DNA of 60,297 nucleotides from an uncultured Clostridium sp. (GTDB lineage Bacteria > Bacillota > Clostridia > Clostridiales > Clostridiaceae), in assembly GCF_947039605.1 (NCBI RefSeq), contig NZ_CAMQZG010000021.1:1-60297 (forward strand), read 5' to 3'. The position numbers and the translations under genes are program-made. Of the stretch, positions 43,118 through 52,109 are shown piece by piece. Each line of letters begins with the position of its first letter. Position 1 is the first letter of the stretch. The notes beneath the pieces were generated by a model that was not told the origin of the DNA, ran no database searches, and saw only the letters and a program-made list of their open reading frames with translations.

Positions 43118-44521
43118 TTATTCAAAAAAGTTAGTTTTAAAATAAATATTAAAGCTAACACTATTATCTTTTGATATCATTTCATATCTAAATTCATGTT
43201 TTTCTAATATATTTTTAACTATATAAAGACCAAGTCCTGTTCCACCTGTTTTTCTATTTCTTGATTTATCAACTCTATAAAATGCCTTAAATATATTCTT
43301 TAAATCTTCCGCTAAAATATTTGTTCCCATATTTTTAACTTCTAAATATTTTTCTGTTAATATTATATATACTATTTGAGAATCATTCGTATATTTAAAT
43401 GCATTTAAAATAATGTTATTTATAGCTCTTTTAAATAATTTTTTATCCACTAAAATCCAAATTTCATTAGCAATATCTAATTTTATATTTAAATTCTTTT
43501 CTTTCGAAAAATATTGCAGCTCATAAACTATTTGTTCTACTAAATCACCTATGCAAACCTCTTCTAATACCAATTTACTTTGAGAACTTTCAAGTTTACT
43601 TAGTGATAATATTTCATTAACCAATTCCTTCATTTCCTCAACTGTCTCAACTGTCTCACCAAGATATTTATCCCTATCTTTAAATTTACCTATATTATAT
43701 TGCATTCCCTCAAGTTGCCCTACTAAAATTGTAAGTGGTGATTTAAGTTCATGTGATATTGTTGCTATAAATTCTTTTCTATTTTTCTCTTGTATTCTTT
43801 CTTTTTCTATATCACTTTTAAGATCTAAATTAGCATTTTCAAGTTCTAAAATATTTTGTTCTAACTTCTCACTCATATTGTTTAAATTTGCATAAAGTTC
43901 TGAAATTTCATCATTTGATTCACTCTTTATTTTATTTAGAAAATCTAAATGAGCAATTCTTTTTGTATATTCATTTATATCAATAATAGGTTTTGCTATA
44001 AACTTTGAATATACCTTTGCTAAAATAAATGAAACTATTAAAGCTATAATTATCATAAAGGGTGTAAATAATGATAAAGCTTTACTTGCCTCATCAATTG
44101 GCTTATATATTGCTGAAACTTCTAAAGTATATTTTTTCCCATTACTTGGATCTTTAAAATCTTTTTCTACCGTAATCTGTTTTCCTTTATCACTAAACTT
44201 ATTATGATTAAAGTTAAACGGTCTACCTTGTGGCATGAATACTACATTTCCACTAGAATCTATAAGTTTAACTAAAACATTATTTTCATAAGAGAAGTTA
44301 TATAATAAACTACTAATATCCCCCTTAGTATCTTCTATCTCATTTACTAACTTACTGCTATTTTCATTTATAAGATTAGTTTTATATTTATTATAAAATC
44401 TTGGCATAAATGTATACATAAATATATATAAAATAGCAAATGCTGATAAAATAAAACTAGCTGTAACTATAAAAATCTTAGTCTTTATACTAGCCTTGTT
44501 CCAACTATTTTTCAAAAACAT
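43118..44521 (-). CDS. OmpR-partner sensor histidine kinase
   Basis: 467 aa. TM1 at about 13-36, extracytoplasmic sensor 37-150, TM2 at about 152-172, HAMP to 225, coiled coil, H-box ATISHELKSPLT with H257, N-box RAINNIILNAFKYT, and G-box TGGTGLGLYIVKNIL. Pairs with the overlapping response regulator and probably controls the MacB-like exporter encoded just upstream. The extracytoplasmic domain of about 115 residues is not recognised. Confidence 0.92.
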   Translation of the reverse strand: MFLKNSWNKASIKTKIFIVTASFILSAFAILYIFMYTFMPRFYNKYKTNLINENSSKLVNEIEDTKGDISSLLYNFSYENNVLVKLIDSSGNVVFMPQGRPFNFNHNKFSDKGKQITVEKDFKDPSNGKKYTLEVSAIYKPIDEASKALSLFTPFMIIIALIVSFILAKVYSKFIAKPIIDINEYTKRIAHLDFLNKIKSESNDEISELYANLNNMSEKLEQNILELENANLDLKSDIEKERIQEKNRKEFIATISHELKSPLTILVGQLEGMQYNIGKFKDRDKYLGETVETVEEMKELVNEILSLSKLESSQSKLVLEEVCIGDLVEQIVYELQYFSKEKNLNIKLDIANEIWILVDKKLFKRAINNIILNAFKYTNDSQIVYIILTEKYLEVKNMGTNILAEDLKNIFKAFYRVDKSRNRKTGGTGLGLYIVKNILEKHEFRYEMISKDNSVSFNIYFKTNFFE

Positions 44522-45173
44522 ATCCTATCCCCTTTACAGTATTAAGATACTTATAATGTATTTTCTTTCTTATATTCTTTATATGAGTATCTATAACTCT
44601 AGTGTCGCCAAAGTAGTCATATCCCCAAACTTTATCTAAAAGCATATCTCTACTCACAACACTTGGGTACATTTCTATAAATAACTTTATAATATTAAAT
44701 TCCTTTAATGTCAAATCTAATTCCTCTTCTTTAAAATACCCTTTAAACGTACTTAAATTAAGTCTAACATCTTCAAAACTTATATTATTAACATCTTCTC
44801 CTACGGTTAAACTTCTTCTAAGTGCTACTCTTACCCTCTTTATAAGAATATTAAAAGAAAATGGTTTTATTATATAATCATCAGCCTCTAAATCAAATGC
44901 TTTAAGTTCATCACTTTCTTCACCAAGTGCTGTTAAAAATATAATTCCTATTTTCTTATTTTTACTTCTAATAAGTGCACAAAGTCCATGTCCATCAAGC
45001 TTTGGCATCATAACATCTAAAACAACTAAATCATATTCTTTTTCTTTGAATTTTTCATAACCTTCAATCCCATCACTTGCACAGTCTACCTCATAATTTT
45101 GAGTTCTTAAAAATTCATAAATAAGCTCTTGTATCTTTAAATCATCTTCTACAACTAATATCTTTTGTTTCAT
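44505..45173 (-). CDS. OmpR-family response regulator
   Basis: 222 aa from ATG 45173. Receiver domain: VVEDDLKI, phosphoacceptor D53 in LVVLDVMMPKLDG, T in IIFLTALG, K in DYIIKPFS. Winged-helix DNA-binding domain: LTLKEFNIIKLFIEMYPSVVSRDMLLDKVWGYD and TRVIDTHIKNIRKKI. Overlaps the kinase gene by 17 nt. The tandem TGTGGAGTT site upstream of the exporter operon (47425-47444) is its likely target. Confidence 0.93.
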   Translation of the reverse strand: MKQKILVVEDDLKIQELIYEFLRTQNYEVDCASDGIEGYEKFKEKEYDLVVLDVMMPKLDGHGLCALIRSKNKKIGIIFLTALGEESDELKAFDLEADDYIIKPFSFNILIKRVRVALRRSLTVGEDVNNISFEDVRLNLSTFKGYFKEEELDLTLKEFNIIKLFIEMYPSVVSRDMLLDKVWGYDYFGDTRVIDTHIKNIRKKIHYKYLNTVKGIGYVFEK

Positions 45174-45243
45174 TACACTAACTACCCCCACAAAATTTGT
45201 ATACCTCTATTAAAACATAATATTTTTAATTTTTTGTAAACTA

Positions 45244-45280
45244 AGTTAAGATATTAAGCTTTAAACCTAATATCTTAACT
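45244..45280. other. Perfect 13-bp inverted repeat between exporter and regulator genes
   Basis: AGTTAAGATATTA and TAATATCTTAACT flank an 11-nt loop between the ABC ATPase stop and the response regulator. The following T-tract is poor, so it may be a partial terminator lowering regulator expression, or a regulator-binding site. Confidence 0.5.
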
Positions 45281-45286
45281 CTATAA

Positions 45287-45952
45287 TTACCCTACTAAAA
45301 TAAGAGTTTTATTTTTCAATTGATATACTTCATCTGACTTTTTTGCAATATCCTTATTATGAGTTACCATCACAACCGTTTTATTATAATCTCTCACTAA
45401 ATCCTTTATAAGAGTTATAATATCATTTGAAGTTTTTTCATCAAGATTTCCCGTCGGCTCATCTGCAATTATAAGGTCAGACTCTGAAACTAAAGCTCTT
45501 GCAATTGCAACTCTTTGTTGTTGTCCACCACTAAGTTTTAAAACCTTTTTATTAGCTAAATCTTTGCTAATCCCAACTCGATCTAACATTTCTAGTGCTA
45601 CTTTTTTCTTCTCCTTATTTTTTATATTTTTTATTTCCATAGCTGACACAACGTTTTCTATTGCACTCATATAATTTAAAAGATTATACCCTTGAAAAAT
45701 TATTGATACATACTTATTTCTAAAAGTACTAAGTCCTATCTTGCTTACAAGCGTCCCATCATAACTTACCTCTCCACTTTTAGCTTTATCAAGCCCTGAT
45801 GCTATCGATAAAAATGTTGTTTTTCCAGAACCAGAAGGTCCTATTATTGTATAAAACTTACCTTTTTCAAAATCTAAATTTATATTTTCTAAAATCTTTT
45901 TACCATCCTCATACCAATAAGATATATTTTCAAACTTTAATACACTACTCAT
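45287..45952 (-). CDS. ABC exporter ATPase, MacB/LolD/Vex type
   Basis: 221 aa. Walker A GPSGSGKTTFLS, Q-loop IIFQGYNLLNYMSAIENV, signature LSGGQQQRVAIARALV, Walker B LIIADEPTGNLDEKT, H-loop MVTHNKDIA: all features of the MacB-type mechanotransmission ATPases. It pairs with the FtsX-like permease 11 bp upstream. AGGAGG precedes ATG. Confidence 0.92.
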   Translation of the reverse strand: MSSVLKFENISYWYEDGKKILENINLDFEKGKFYTIIGPSGSGKTTFLSIASGLDKAKSGEVSYDGTLVSKIGLSTFRNKYVSIIFQGYNLLNYMSAIENVVSAMEIKNIKNKEKKKVALEMLDRVGISKDLANKKVLKLSGGQQQRVAIARALVSESDLIIADEPTGNLDEKTSNDIITLIKDLVRDYNKTVVMVTHNKDIAKKSDEVYQLKNKTLILVG

Positions 45953-45963
45953 AAATACTCCTC

Positions 45964-47352
45964 CTAATTATGTTTACTTAAAATAGTTTTAGGGTGTAAT
46001 CTCATAATAAATCCTGCTGGAATTATTGTAGATATTATTGCAACTAAACTTGCTAATATCCCCATCTTTGTAAATTCATCTGCTGTTATTTCAATATTTA
46101 ATTCATCAATAGCCTGTGCATCTGCTCCTGGCCCACCCATTCCTGGTCTTGACCCAAGCGAACTTTCTTCCATCTCACTTGTAACTTGTATTTCATTATT
46201 TAAAAGTTTTGCTCCAACTACATTACTCACACTTCTCCCAATAACCCCTGCTATACTAAGTGATATAACTAAGACTAAAATTACTTCAACTAAAAATTGT
46301 CCTATTATCTTAAATTTACTCTCTCCAAGACTTAAAAGTATTCCTATTTCATTTGTTCTATCCTTTATAGATAACATTATTATAAGAGCTAAAATTACTG
46401 CTCCAAATATAGTCACAATAATAAGTGCTGTACTTGAAAATGATGCTACATTATCTATTGGTCCCATCATTGTTTCATAAGCCATAGTATCTGCATCAAA
46501 CATAAAAGTATCTAAATCTACAGATGTTTTTTCTGCTTCCACTATAAACTTATCTACATTTATCGGATCATCTAAGTAAAATACCATCTTTCCTACTGAA
46601 TCTGTATACTCTTCACCTTTTAATCCACTAACTAAATTATATGGCACAAACATTTTATTAAATGGACTACTTGATACATTCATAAATGCATCTGAACTAA
46701 ACTCACCACTATTTCTATATATCCCAACTATTTCCAATTCCTGTGAAACAGTTATATCTGTTGGACTTTCTACTATGAATTTATCTCCAACCTTTAAATT
46801 ATTTTCATTTGCTAAAGTTTCTTCTATTGCTACTATATCTCCTGTATCTGTATCAACAATCCCTCTACCATCTATTAACTCAACATCACCATTCATGTAC
46901 TCTGTTGATGCTTCTAGATTATTAACACCTGTTAAATTTAAATCTCCCCTTATCGGACCTCTCATTCCACTACTTTCATCTATTTCCTCTGTACCTATAG
47001 CTAAAATAGAATCTGAATTTACTGTTGTTACTGTTGTTACTAAATAACTCTCAACATATTCAATTTCTTTTAGTTCTTCAAGATAATCTAAAGTTATTGG
47101 CATTTCTGTAATTTTTCTATTTCCACCACCTGCTCCACTCATCATATTTCCTCTCATCTTTTGAACATCTAATGTTAACGTTACATCAGCTCCAAGTTTT
47201 TGCCTTGCTAAAACACTAGACTTCTCTGCTGCTGATTTAATTCCAAAACTAGCTAATATAACCACACAAACTGTAAGCATAACTGCAAGTAATATACTCG
47301 TCTTTCCTAATCTAGATTTTGAACTTAAAAAAGCTCTTTTTATAAAATTCAC
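45964..47352 (-). CDS. FtsX/MacB-like ABC permease (Vex type)
   Basis: 462 aa. TM1 at about 18-40, then a large extracytoplasmic MacB-core domain of about 260 residues (including DVQKMRGNMMSGAGGG), then three C-terminal helices with SIKDRTNEIGILLSLGESKFKIIGQF, the FtsX-domain signature. A Gly/Met-rich loop (SLGSRPGMGGPGADAQ) lies between TM3 and TM4. Starts at GTG with AAAGGA 8 nt upstream. Such transporters export or detach peptides and lipids and often sit beside their own two-component system, as here. Confidence 0.88.
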   Translation of the reverse strand: MNFIKRAFLSSKSRLGKTSILLAVMLTVCVVILASFGIKSAAEKSSVLARQKLGADVTLTLDVQKMRGNMMSGAGGGNRKITEMPITLDYLEELKEIEYVESYLVTTVTTVNSDSILAIGTEEIDESSGMRGPIRGDLNLTGVNNLEASTEYMNGDVELIDGRGIVDTDTGDIVAIEETLANENNLKVGDKFIVESPTDITVSQELEIVGIYRNSGEFSSDAFMNVSSSPFNKMFVPYNLVSGLKGEEYTDSVGKMVFYLDDPINVDKFIVEAEKTSVDLDTFMFDADTMAYETMMGPIDNVASFSSTALIIVTIFGAVILALIIMLSIKDRTNEIGILLSLGESKFKIIGQFLVEVILVLVISLSIAGVIGRSVSNVVGAKLLNNEIQVTSEMEESSLGSRPGMGGPGADAQAIDELNIEITADEFTKMGILASLVAIISTIIPAGFIMRLHPKTILSKHN

Positions 47353-47424
47353 CTAATCAATCCTTTCACCTTGTTTCTATATTTCAGATAATAAAGGCTC
47401 TATCTTAAGCTAACTTGTATCTAA

Positions 47425-47444
47425 TGTGGAGTTTGTGTGGAGTT
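47425..47444. promoter_or_regulatory. Tandem 9-bp direct repeat, candidate OmpR-type operator
   Basis: TGTGGAGTT occurs at 47425 and 47436, exactly 11 bp apart (one helix turn), the geometry of OmpR/PhoB-family sites. It lies 73-92 bp upstream of the exporter operon start, on the correct side of the promoter region. Confidence 0.6.
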
Positions 47445-47452
47445 GATTTTAT

Positions 47453-47508
47453 GAAAAATAAAAATAGCCTGTATAAATGGGTATACTTCCATTTACACAG
47501 GCTATTTT
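47453..47508 (-). terminator. Terminator, outer of a tandem pair
   Basis: A 20-bp stem (47461-47480 with 47489-47508, one G-U on the minus strand) around GTATACTT, followed on the minus strand by TATTTTT. Very strong; isolates the exporter operon from upstream transcription. Confidence 0.8.
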
Positions 47509-47511
47509 AGA

Positions 47512-47545
47512 CTATAAAAAAGACCGTATAAGATATACGATCTTT
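47512..47545 (-). terminator. Terminator of the zinc-ribbon gene, inner of a tandem pair
   Basis: On the minus strand AAAGATCGTAT pairs with ATACGGTCTTT (G-U included) followed by a TTTTTT run; it lies 12 bp after the zinc-ribbon stop. Confidence 0.7.
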
Positions 47546-47556
47546 AAAAGCAAAAA

Positions 47557-47712
47557 CTATCTTCTATTATTTTGTGCTTTTCTAGCTCTTCTACAAGCTG
47601 GGCATCTTACTGGCTCGTTATCAAATCCTTTTTCTTTGTAGAACTCTTGCTCTCCTACTGTGAATACGAACTCTTCGCTACAATCTCTGCATACTATTGT
47701 TTTATCTTGCAT
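47557..47712 (-). CDS. Zinc-ribbon micro-protein, 51 aa
   Basis: Short gene with a perfect AGGAGG 6 nt before ATG. Sequence starts MQDKTIVCRDCSEEFVFTVG and has a second CPAC pair followed by RRARKAQNNRR. Two CxxC knuckles 28 residues apart form a zinc ribbon of the zinc-ribbon-containing small proteins common in clostridia and actinobacteria. A basic tail suggests nucleic-acid contact. Function unknown. Confidence 0.85.
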   Translation of the reverse strand: MQDKTIVCRDCSEEFVFTVGEQEFYKEKGFDNEPVRCPACRRARKAQNNRR

Positions 47713-47990
47713 GATAATCCTCCTAAAATTTAAAGTTCAAAATGGATATAATAACCTCTAAAAATCAAGAGAAATATCTATCTATATGAAACTTTTTTTA
47801 TTCTTTTTTAAGCTTATTAGCTTAGCTTTATAATAACATAGCTAATTAGGTTTATCAATACATTTATGGTATTTTTTTCCAATATTTTTATTGATAGTAT
47901 ATATGTATTTCCCTTTAACTTTCTTGCCTAAAAAATTAAAAAATATTCCTATTTTTTATTAAGATAATATTACTTTTCTAGCCCTTTTTA
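47713..47990. other. AT-rich intergenic stretch
   Basis: Upstream region of the zinc-ribbon gene. A 7-bp inverted repeat ATTAGCT/AGCTAAT lies near 47817-47848. No gene or RNA gene supported. Confidence 0.4.
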
Positions 47991-48020
47991 TGCAAAAAAG
48001 GACTGTATCACTACAATCCT
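47991..48020 (-). terminator. Terminator of the pentapeptide-repeat gene
   Basis: On the minus strand GGATTGTA pairs with TACAGTCC (one G-U) around a short loop, then TTTTTT. About 70 bp after the stop at 48091. Confidence 0.7.
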
Positions 48021-48090
48021 TCATAAATCCCATAAATAATTTTCTTAGTAAAAAAAATTATTCATTAACTTCTTTTCATATATTTTTTTA

Positions 48091-48744
48091 TTATATAAGT
48101 CCATCTTTTTCATATAGTCTAATTGCTGTAATAATATAACTTAAAGTACAAAAATCTTTTGAAATTTGCTTTGCTGCTTCTTTTAATCCCGTAATTAAAA
48201 ATTTCTCTTTAAACTGTTCTAAAAGTACTATACAACTTATAGGACTGATTGTTCTATCTTTTGTATCTAATGTTCTTGATTCTTTTATAAATGGATTCTC
48301 CATAGCAATATTTATAGCTTCTTCAAGTTCTGCACTTATTTCAAGTGTTGGCATTTCATCAAATACTTTAACTTGCTTTTGTGTAAATTTTAAATTTTCT
48401 GCTTTTGTTATATCTGTTCCTACAAATATACAATCATAGAATCTAGCATCATAAAAATCTGTTCCATCTAAATTTACACCATCAAATACTGCATTTCTAA
48501 ATGTTGCTCTTTTAAACTTACTATTTTTCAAGTTTGTTCCTATAAACTCTGTCCACTCAAAACTTGCCTCATAGAAATCACATGTTTTAAAGTGTGCACC
48601 TCTTAAACTTGCAAAATCAAAGTTTGAATTACAAAACTTACAGTTATAACAACTTGCTCTTCTAAAATCTGTATACATGAAGTTTTTATTTTCTTTATTT
48701 GCTTTATTATATTTTATTATGTTCACCTTTTTATTAACAGCCAT
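48091..48744 (-). CDS. Pentapeptide-repeat protein
   Basis: 217 aa. Residues about 22-125 contain around 20 A(D/N)LXX-type repeats (ADFRRASCYN-like start: YTDFRRASCYNCKFCNSNF, SLRGAHFKTCDFYEASFEW, NLKNSKFKRATFRNAVFDGVNL), forming a right-handed beta helix. The C-terminal about 90 residues are an unrelated helical domain. Pentapeptide proteins of the Qnr type protect DNA gyrase from quinolones, but many have other roles. Cys-rich turns are unusual for Qnr. GGAGG upstream. Confidence 0.88.
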   Translation of the reverse strand: MAVNKKVNIIKYNKANKENKNFMYTDFRRASCYNCKFCNSNFDFASLRGAHFKTCDFYEASFEWTEFIGTNLKNSKFKRATFRNAVFDGVNLDGTDFYDARFYDCIFVGTDITKAENLKFTQKQVKVFDEMPTLEISAELEEAINIAMENPFIKESRTLDTKDRTISPISCIVLLEQFKEKFLITGLKEAAKQISKDFCTLSYIITAIRLYEKDGLI

Positions 48745-48896
48745 TTTTCCTCCATTAAGTACCTTTGTACTTTAATTCATTTATTTTAAACCACTTCTTT
48801 TATAAAGTAATAATTTATCTTTAAGCTTACATCTGCCCTAGTATGTGGACAGTATACTACAATTATACCATCTTTGATACTACTTCTTTTTATAAT

Positions 48897-50069
48897 TTAA
48901 AATTCTAACAAATTATCTTCCTTTAATAATTTATATAAAGTTGGCTCTATATTAAACTCATTCATTATAGCCTTAACCTCTGCAAGTGACTTTTCTTTCT
49001 TCTCTTTTGAAACTTTCCCCTTAGATGCTCTAATTAAAATATTCTTTGGTGAGTGAGATATATCTATAAACTCTAAAAGTTGAGTTTTATATCCTAAACA
49101 TTCTAAAAGACTTCCTCTAACTGAATCTGTCATAAGTGCAGCCATTCTCTCTTTTATAATTCCATACTTAGTTATAGCAGTAAGATTATCAGTTTTAATT
49201 TGCTCATTAAACTCATGTTGACAACAAGGAACTGAGAAAATCATTTTTGTATTCCACTTTATAGCATTATATAAAGCATAATCAGTTGCTGTATTACAAG
49301 CATGAAGTGTTATAACCATATCTACTTTATTGCTATAATTAAATCCATTTATATCTCCAAGTTCAAAATGAAGATTTTCATAGTTATATCTTTGTGCTAT
49401 ATCATTACATTTTTTAATAACATCTTTTTTTAGGTCTAGCCCTATAATTTTTACATCTATCTTTTTAATTTCCACAAAATAATAATAAAGAACAAATGTA
49501 AGGTATGACTTACCACAACCAAAGTCTAATATAGTAAGTTCTTTATAATCTTTCTTTTTAACCTCATCATCTATAACTTCTATAAATCTGTTAATCTGCT
49601 TATACTTATCATATTTTGAATTAACAACTTTTCCTTCTTGTGTAAAAACCCCTAAATCTATTAAAGGCTCAATTATCATTCCTTCTTTAAGAATATAATT
49701 TTTTTCTTTATTATGTGAAGTCTTTTCTCTCATTTCTGAGTTATCTATTTTCTTCTTATTTAAAAGTATTTTACCTTTTTTTGATATTTTCATCTCTGCT
49801 GTAAAATCATCTGACCAAATACTGACTTGCTTATAATTATCTTCTAAACATTCTAAAACTTTTTCTTCTAACTCACCTTTTTGAATATTCTCATGAAACA
49901 CTTGTTTATCTGTATACTTTTCAACTTGGTAACTTTCTACATCATCTTTAAGTTTGATACTAAAAACTATCTTATTATACTCATAGTCTTTACTCATTTT
50001 ATTACTTAAAACAACTTTTATAATATCATTATTTAAAATCTCATTGATTTTCAATCTTAATTCTTCCAT
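48897..50069 (-). CDS. Class I SAM methyltransferase (Methyltransf_32/TRM13-METTL25-like)
   Basis: 390 aa from ATG 50069 (AAGGTG 8 nt upstream). N-terminal about 150 residues unrecognised; then SAM motif I ILDFGCGKSYLTFVLYY, GLDLKKDVIKKCNDIAQRY, LHACNTATDYALYNAI and the VPCCQHEFNEQI motif seen in the Methyltransf_32 family, which includes tRNA methyltransferase-like enzymes. An RNA substrate is likely. Monocistronic. Confidence 0.8.
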   Translation of the reverse strand: MEELRLKINEILNNDIIKVVLSNKMSKDYEYNKIVFSIKLKDDVESYQVEKYTDKQVFHENIQKGELEEKVLECLEDNYKQVSIWSDDFTAEMKISKKGKILLNKKKIDNSEMREKTSHNKEKNYILKEGMIIEPLIDLGVFTQEGKVVNSKYDKYKQINRFIEVIDDEVKKKDYKELTILDFGCGKSYLTFVLYYYFVEIKKIDVKIIGLDLKKDVIKKCNDIAQRYNYENLHFELGDINGFNYSNKVDMVITLHACNTATDYALYNAIKWNTKMIFSVPCCQHEFNEQIKTDNLTAITKYGIIKERMAALMTDSVRGSLLECLGYKTQLLEFIDISHSPKNILIRASKGKVSKEKKEKSLAEVKAIMNEFNIEPTLYKLLKEDNLLEF

Positions 50070-50249
50070 CTTTAACACACCTTACATGTTTATTTTTGAT
50101 TTAATTCTACAGATAATGATACAACACTATACTTGTCCTTTTCAAGTGAAATTCCCCTTCTTAATCTAAATACCTAGAGATACAAATTTCTAAATTCAAC
50201 AAAAAGAAATATTTTTTGAATATTTTCAACATTTCTTTATTTTTTATAC
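50070..50249. other. AT-rich intergenic stretch
   Basis: Upstream region of the methyltransferase gene (minus) and the DEAD-box promoter (plus, from 50250). No gene or repeat supported. Confidence 0.35.
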
Positions 50250-50278
50250 TTGACTCCCCAGTTTTATTATGTTAAACT
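50250..50278 (+). promoter_or_regulatory. Sigma-A promoter of the DEAD-box helicase gene
   Basis: TTGACT and TAAACT with an exact 17-bp spacer, about 30 bp before the leader terminator. Confidence 0.6.
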
Positions 50279-50311
50279 TGGTTTACAGTTGGTACTTAAT
50301 AGTGCTGTCTT

Positions 50312-50354
50312 GTAGAGCATGGGTCTTTCGCCGGAACCATGCTCTACTTTTTTT
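50312..50354 (+). terminator. Terminator-like hairpin in the helicase leader (attenuator or small RNA end)
   Basis: GTAGAGCATGG and CCATGCTCTAC form a perfect GC-containing 11-bp stem with a 14-nt loop, followed by seven T. It lies between the promoter at 50250-50278 and the start codon at 50405, so most transcripts should stop here unless a signal prevents it. Confidence 0.75.
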
Positions 50355-50404
50355 ATATGGAAAAATAATAGCTAACGAATGCTATATTGAGAGGAAATTA
50401 AATA

Positions 50405-51526
50405 GTGAATTTTAAAGAATTAGGAATTAAAGAGAATATAATTGACATACTAAAGAAAAATGGAATTACAACACCTACTGCAATACAAGCAGAAAGTATT
50501 CCATCTATATTAAAAGGAAATGATGTAATCGGAGAAGCTCAAACAGGAACTGGTAAAACTTTAGCTTTCCTTTTACCTACTATACAAAATATATCTACAA
50601 AAAATAGTAATACTCAAGTTTTAATACTTTCTCCAACAAGAGAACTTGCTATACAAATAACTGAGGAAGCTCAAAAGCTTACTGAAGGAACAGATATAAA
50701 ACTTTTAGCTGCTTACGGTGGTAAAGATGTTGGATCACAACTTAAAAAGCTTAAGAATGATATACACATGATAGTTGCTACTCCTGGTAGACTTCTAGAT
50801 CACCTTAAAAGAAAAAGTATTAATCTTAGTAAGATTAACACAGTTATAATTGATGAAGCTGACCAAATGCTTCTTATGGGATTCAAAAATGAAATTACAG
50901 ATATAATGAGCTGCGTACCAAAGAAATGCCAAACACTTTGTTTCTCTGCTACAATGGACTCTGCTGTAAAGAAACTTGCTTACAGATATATGAATGATCC
51001 TAAATTCATAGAAATCAAAGAAGAAACTGTAACTGTTGATTCAATTAACCAAGAAGTTGTTGAAACTACTCACAGATGGAAGCAAGATGCCCTTTGTAGT
51101 GCTTTAGAAGAGGATAATCCATTTATGGCAATCATCTTCTGCAGAACAAAAAGAAGAGCAGATGAACTTGAAGCCGGATTATATAAAAGAAAAATCAAAT
51201 GTGAAAAAATCCATAGTGATGTTCCACAAGCTAAAAGAGAAAGAATTATGAAATCTTTCAAAAATGCTGATATTCAGCTTCTTCTAGCTACTGATGTTGC
51301 ATCAAGAGGTATAGACGTTTCAGGAGTTACTCATATATATAACTATGATATGCCAGAGAGTGTAGAAAGCTATATCCACAGAATAGGTAGAACAGGAAGA
51401 GCTGGTGAAGATGGTTATACTTGTATGTTTACAGATCCATCAAACTTACCTATGCTTGAAGAAATAGAGAAATTTATTGGATTCAAAGTTAAAAGAAGAG
51501 ATTTAGATATTAAAAAAACTAAATAA
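50405..51526 (+). CDS. DEAD-box ATP-dependent RNA helicase
   Basis: 373 aa, GTG start with GAGAGG upstream. Q motif GITTPTAIQAESIP, motif I AQTGTGKT, Ia PTRELA, II DEAD at 150-153, III SAT, V RGIDV, VI HRIGRTGRAG. Only the two RecA-like lobes are present; the C-terminal basic or RRM tail of CshA/DbpA types is missing. It unwinds short RNA duplexes in ribosome assembly, mRNA decay or cold adaptation. Expression is probably controlled by the leader terminator. Confidence 0.93.
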   Translation: MNFKELGIKENIIDILKKNGITTPTAIQAESIPSILKGNDVIGEAQTGTGKTLAFLLPTIQNISTKNSNTQVLILSPTRELAIQITEEAQKLTEGTDIKLLAAYGGKDVGSQLKKLKNDIHMIVATPGRLLDHLKRKSINLSKINTVIIDEADQMLLMGFKNEITDIMSCVPKKCQTLCFSATMDSAVKKLAYRYMNDPKFIEIKEETVTVDSINQEVVETTHRWKQDALCSALEEDNPFMAIIFCRTKRRADELEAGLYKRKIKCEKIHSDVPQAKRERIMKSFKNADIQLLLATDVASRGIDVSGVTHIYNYDMPESVESYIHRIGRTGRAGEDGYTCMFTDPSNLPMLEEIEKFIGFKVKRRDLDIKKTK

Positions 51527-51530
51527 TTAT

Positions 51531-51571
51531 AAAATGCCCTAGCGAAATTATTTCATTAGGGCATTTTTTTT
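51531..51571 (+). terminator. Terminator of the DEAD-box gene
   Basis: AAAATGCCCTA pairs with TAGGGCATTTT, followed by more T. Confidence 0.85.
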
Positions 51572-51615
51572 ACTCTTATCCTCTTCTAAGTATTTTTATA
51601 TCTCAAATAATTTTA

Positions 51616-51951
51616 CTACTCCTCAAAACAAAGTTTCATAATATCAATAAATTCTCTTTTACTAGGCAATTTTTTTCTCCAATTGTTAGGTTCATCATCC
51701 TCAATCAAAAAGTTATATATATCAACTAGTTCTTTAATGTTTAGTTTAGTTTTTTCAATATTCATAGTTACAATAACGTCAGCTCTTAATGCATTGTCTA
51801 CTAAGTTTCCATATTTTCTAGTTAGATTTTCTAAATTCATTTCCTTTCCCTCAATATGAACAAGATAATCTTTAACATCACTTTCTAAAAAAACTTTCTT
51901 ATTTCTATTTAGTTCACAATACTCATCTCTGCTAATATCTCCACTCTCCAA
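51616..51951 (-). CDS. Hypothetical protein, 111 aa
   Basis: Unrecognised, acidic, soluble, mostly helical. TTG start at 51951 with AGAGGTG 7 nt upstream. Visible: NLENLTRKYGNLVDNALRADVIVTMNIEKTKLNIKELVDIYNFL and a final RREFIDIMKLCFEE-like helix. Possibly a small regulatory or structural protein; no basis for more. Confidence 0.65.
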   Translation of the reverse strand: MESGDISRDEYCELNRNKKVFLESDVKDYLVHIEGKEMNLENLTRKYGNLVDNALRADVIVTMNIEKTKLNIKELVDIYNFLIEDDEPNNWRKKLPSKREFIDIMKLCFEE

Positions 51952-52068
51952 TATTCAACACCTCTTTCCCTATATAAACCTTATTATTATTATTTCCAAT
52001 AATATAACTTTTTAGAATAAGCATCTATAATTTTTATGTAATTATTTTATTCATTACTTATATTATAT

Positions 52069-52098
52069 AAAAAAAAGCAGCTAGTTTATTACTAGCTA
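52069..52098 (-). terminator. Terminator of the glyoxalase gene
   Basis: AGCTAGT/ACTAGCT stem with a 5-nt loop; the minus strand continues GCTTTTTTTT. Confidence 0.75.
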
Positions 52099-52109
52099 CC
52101 AAAATAAAA

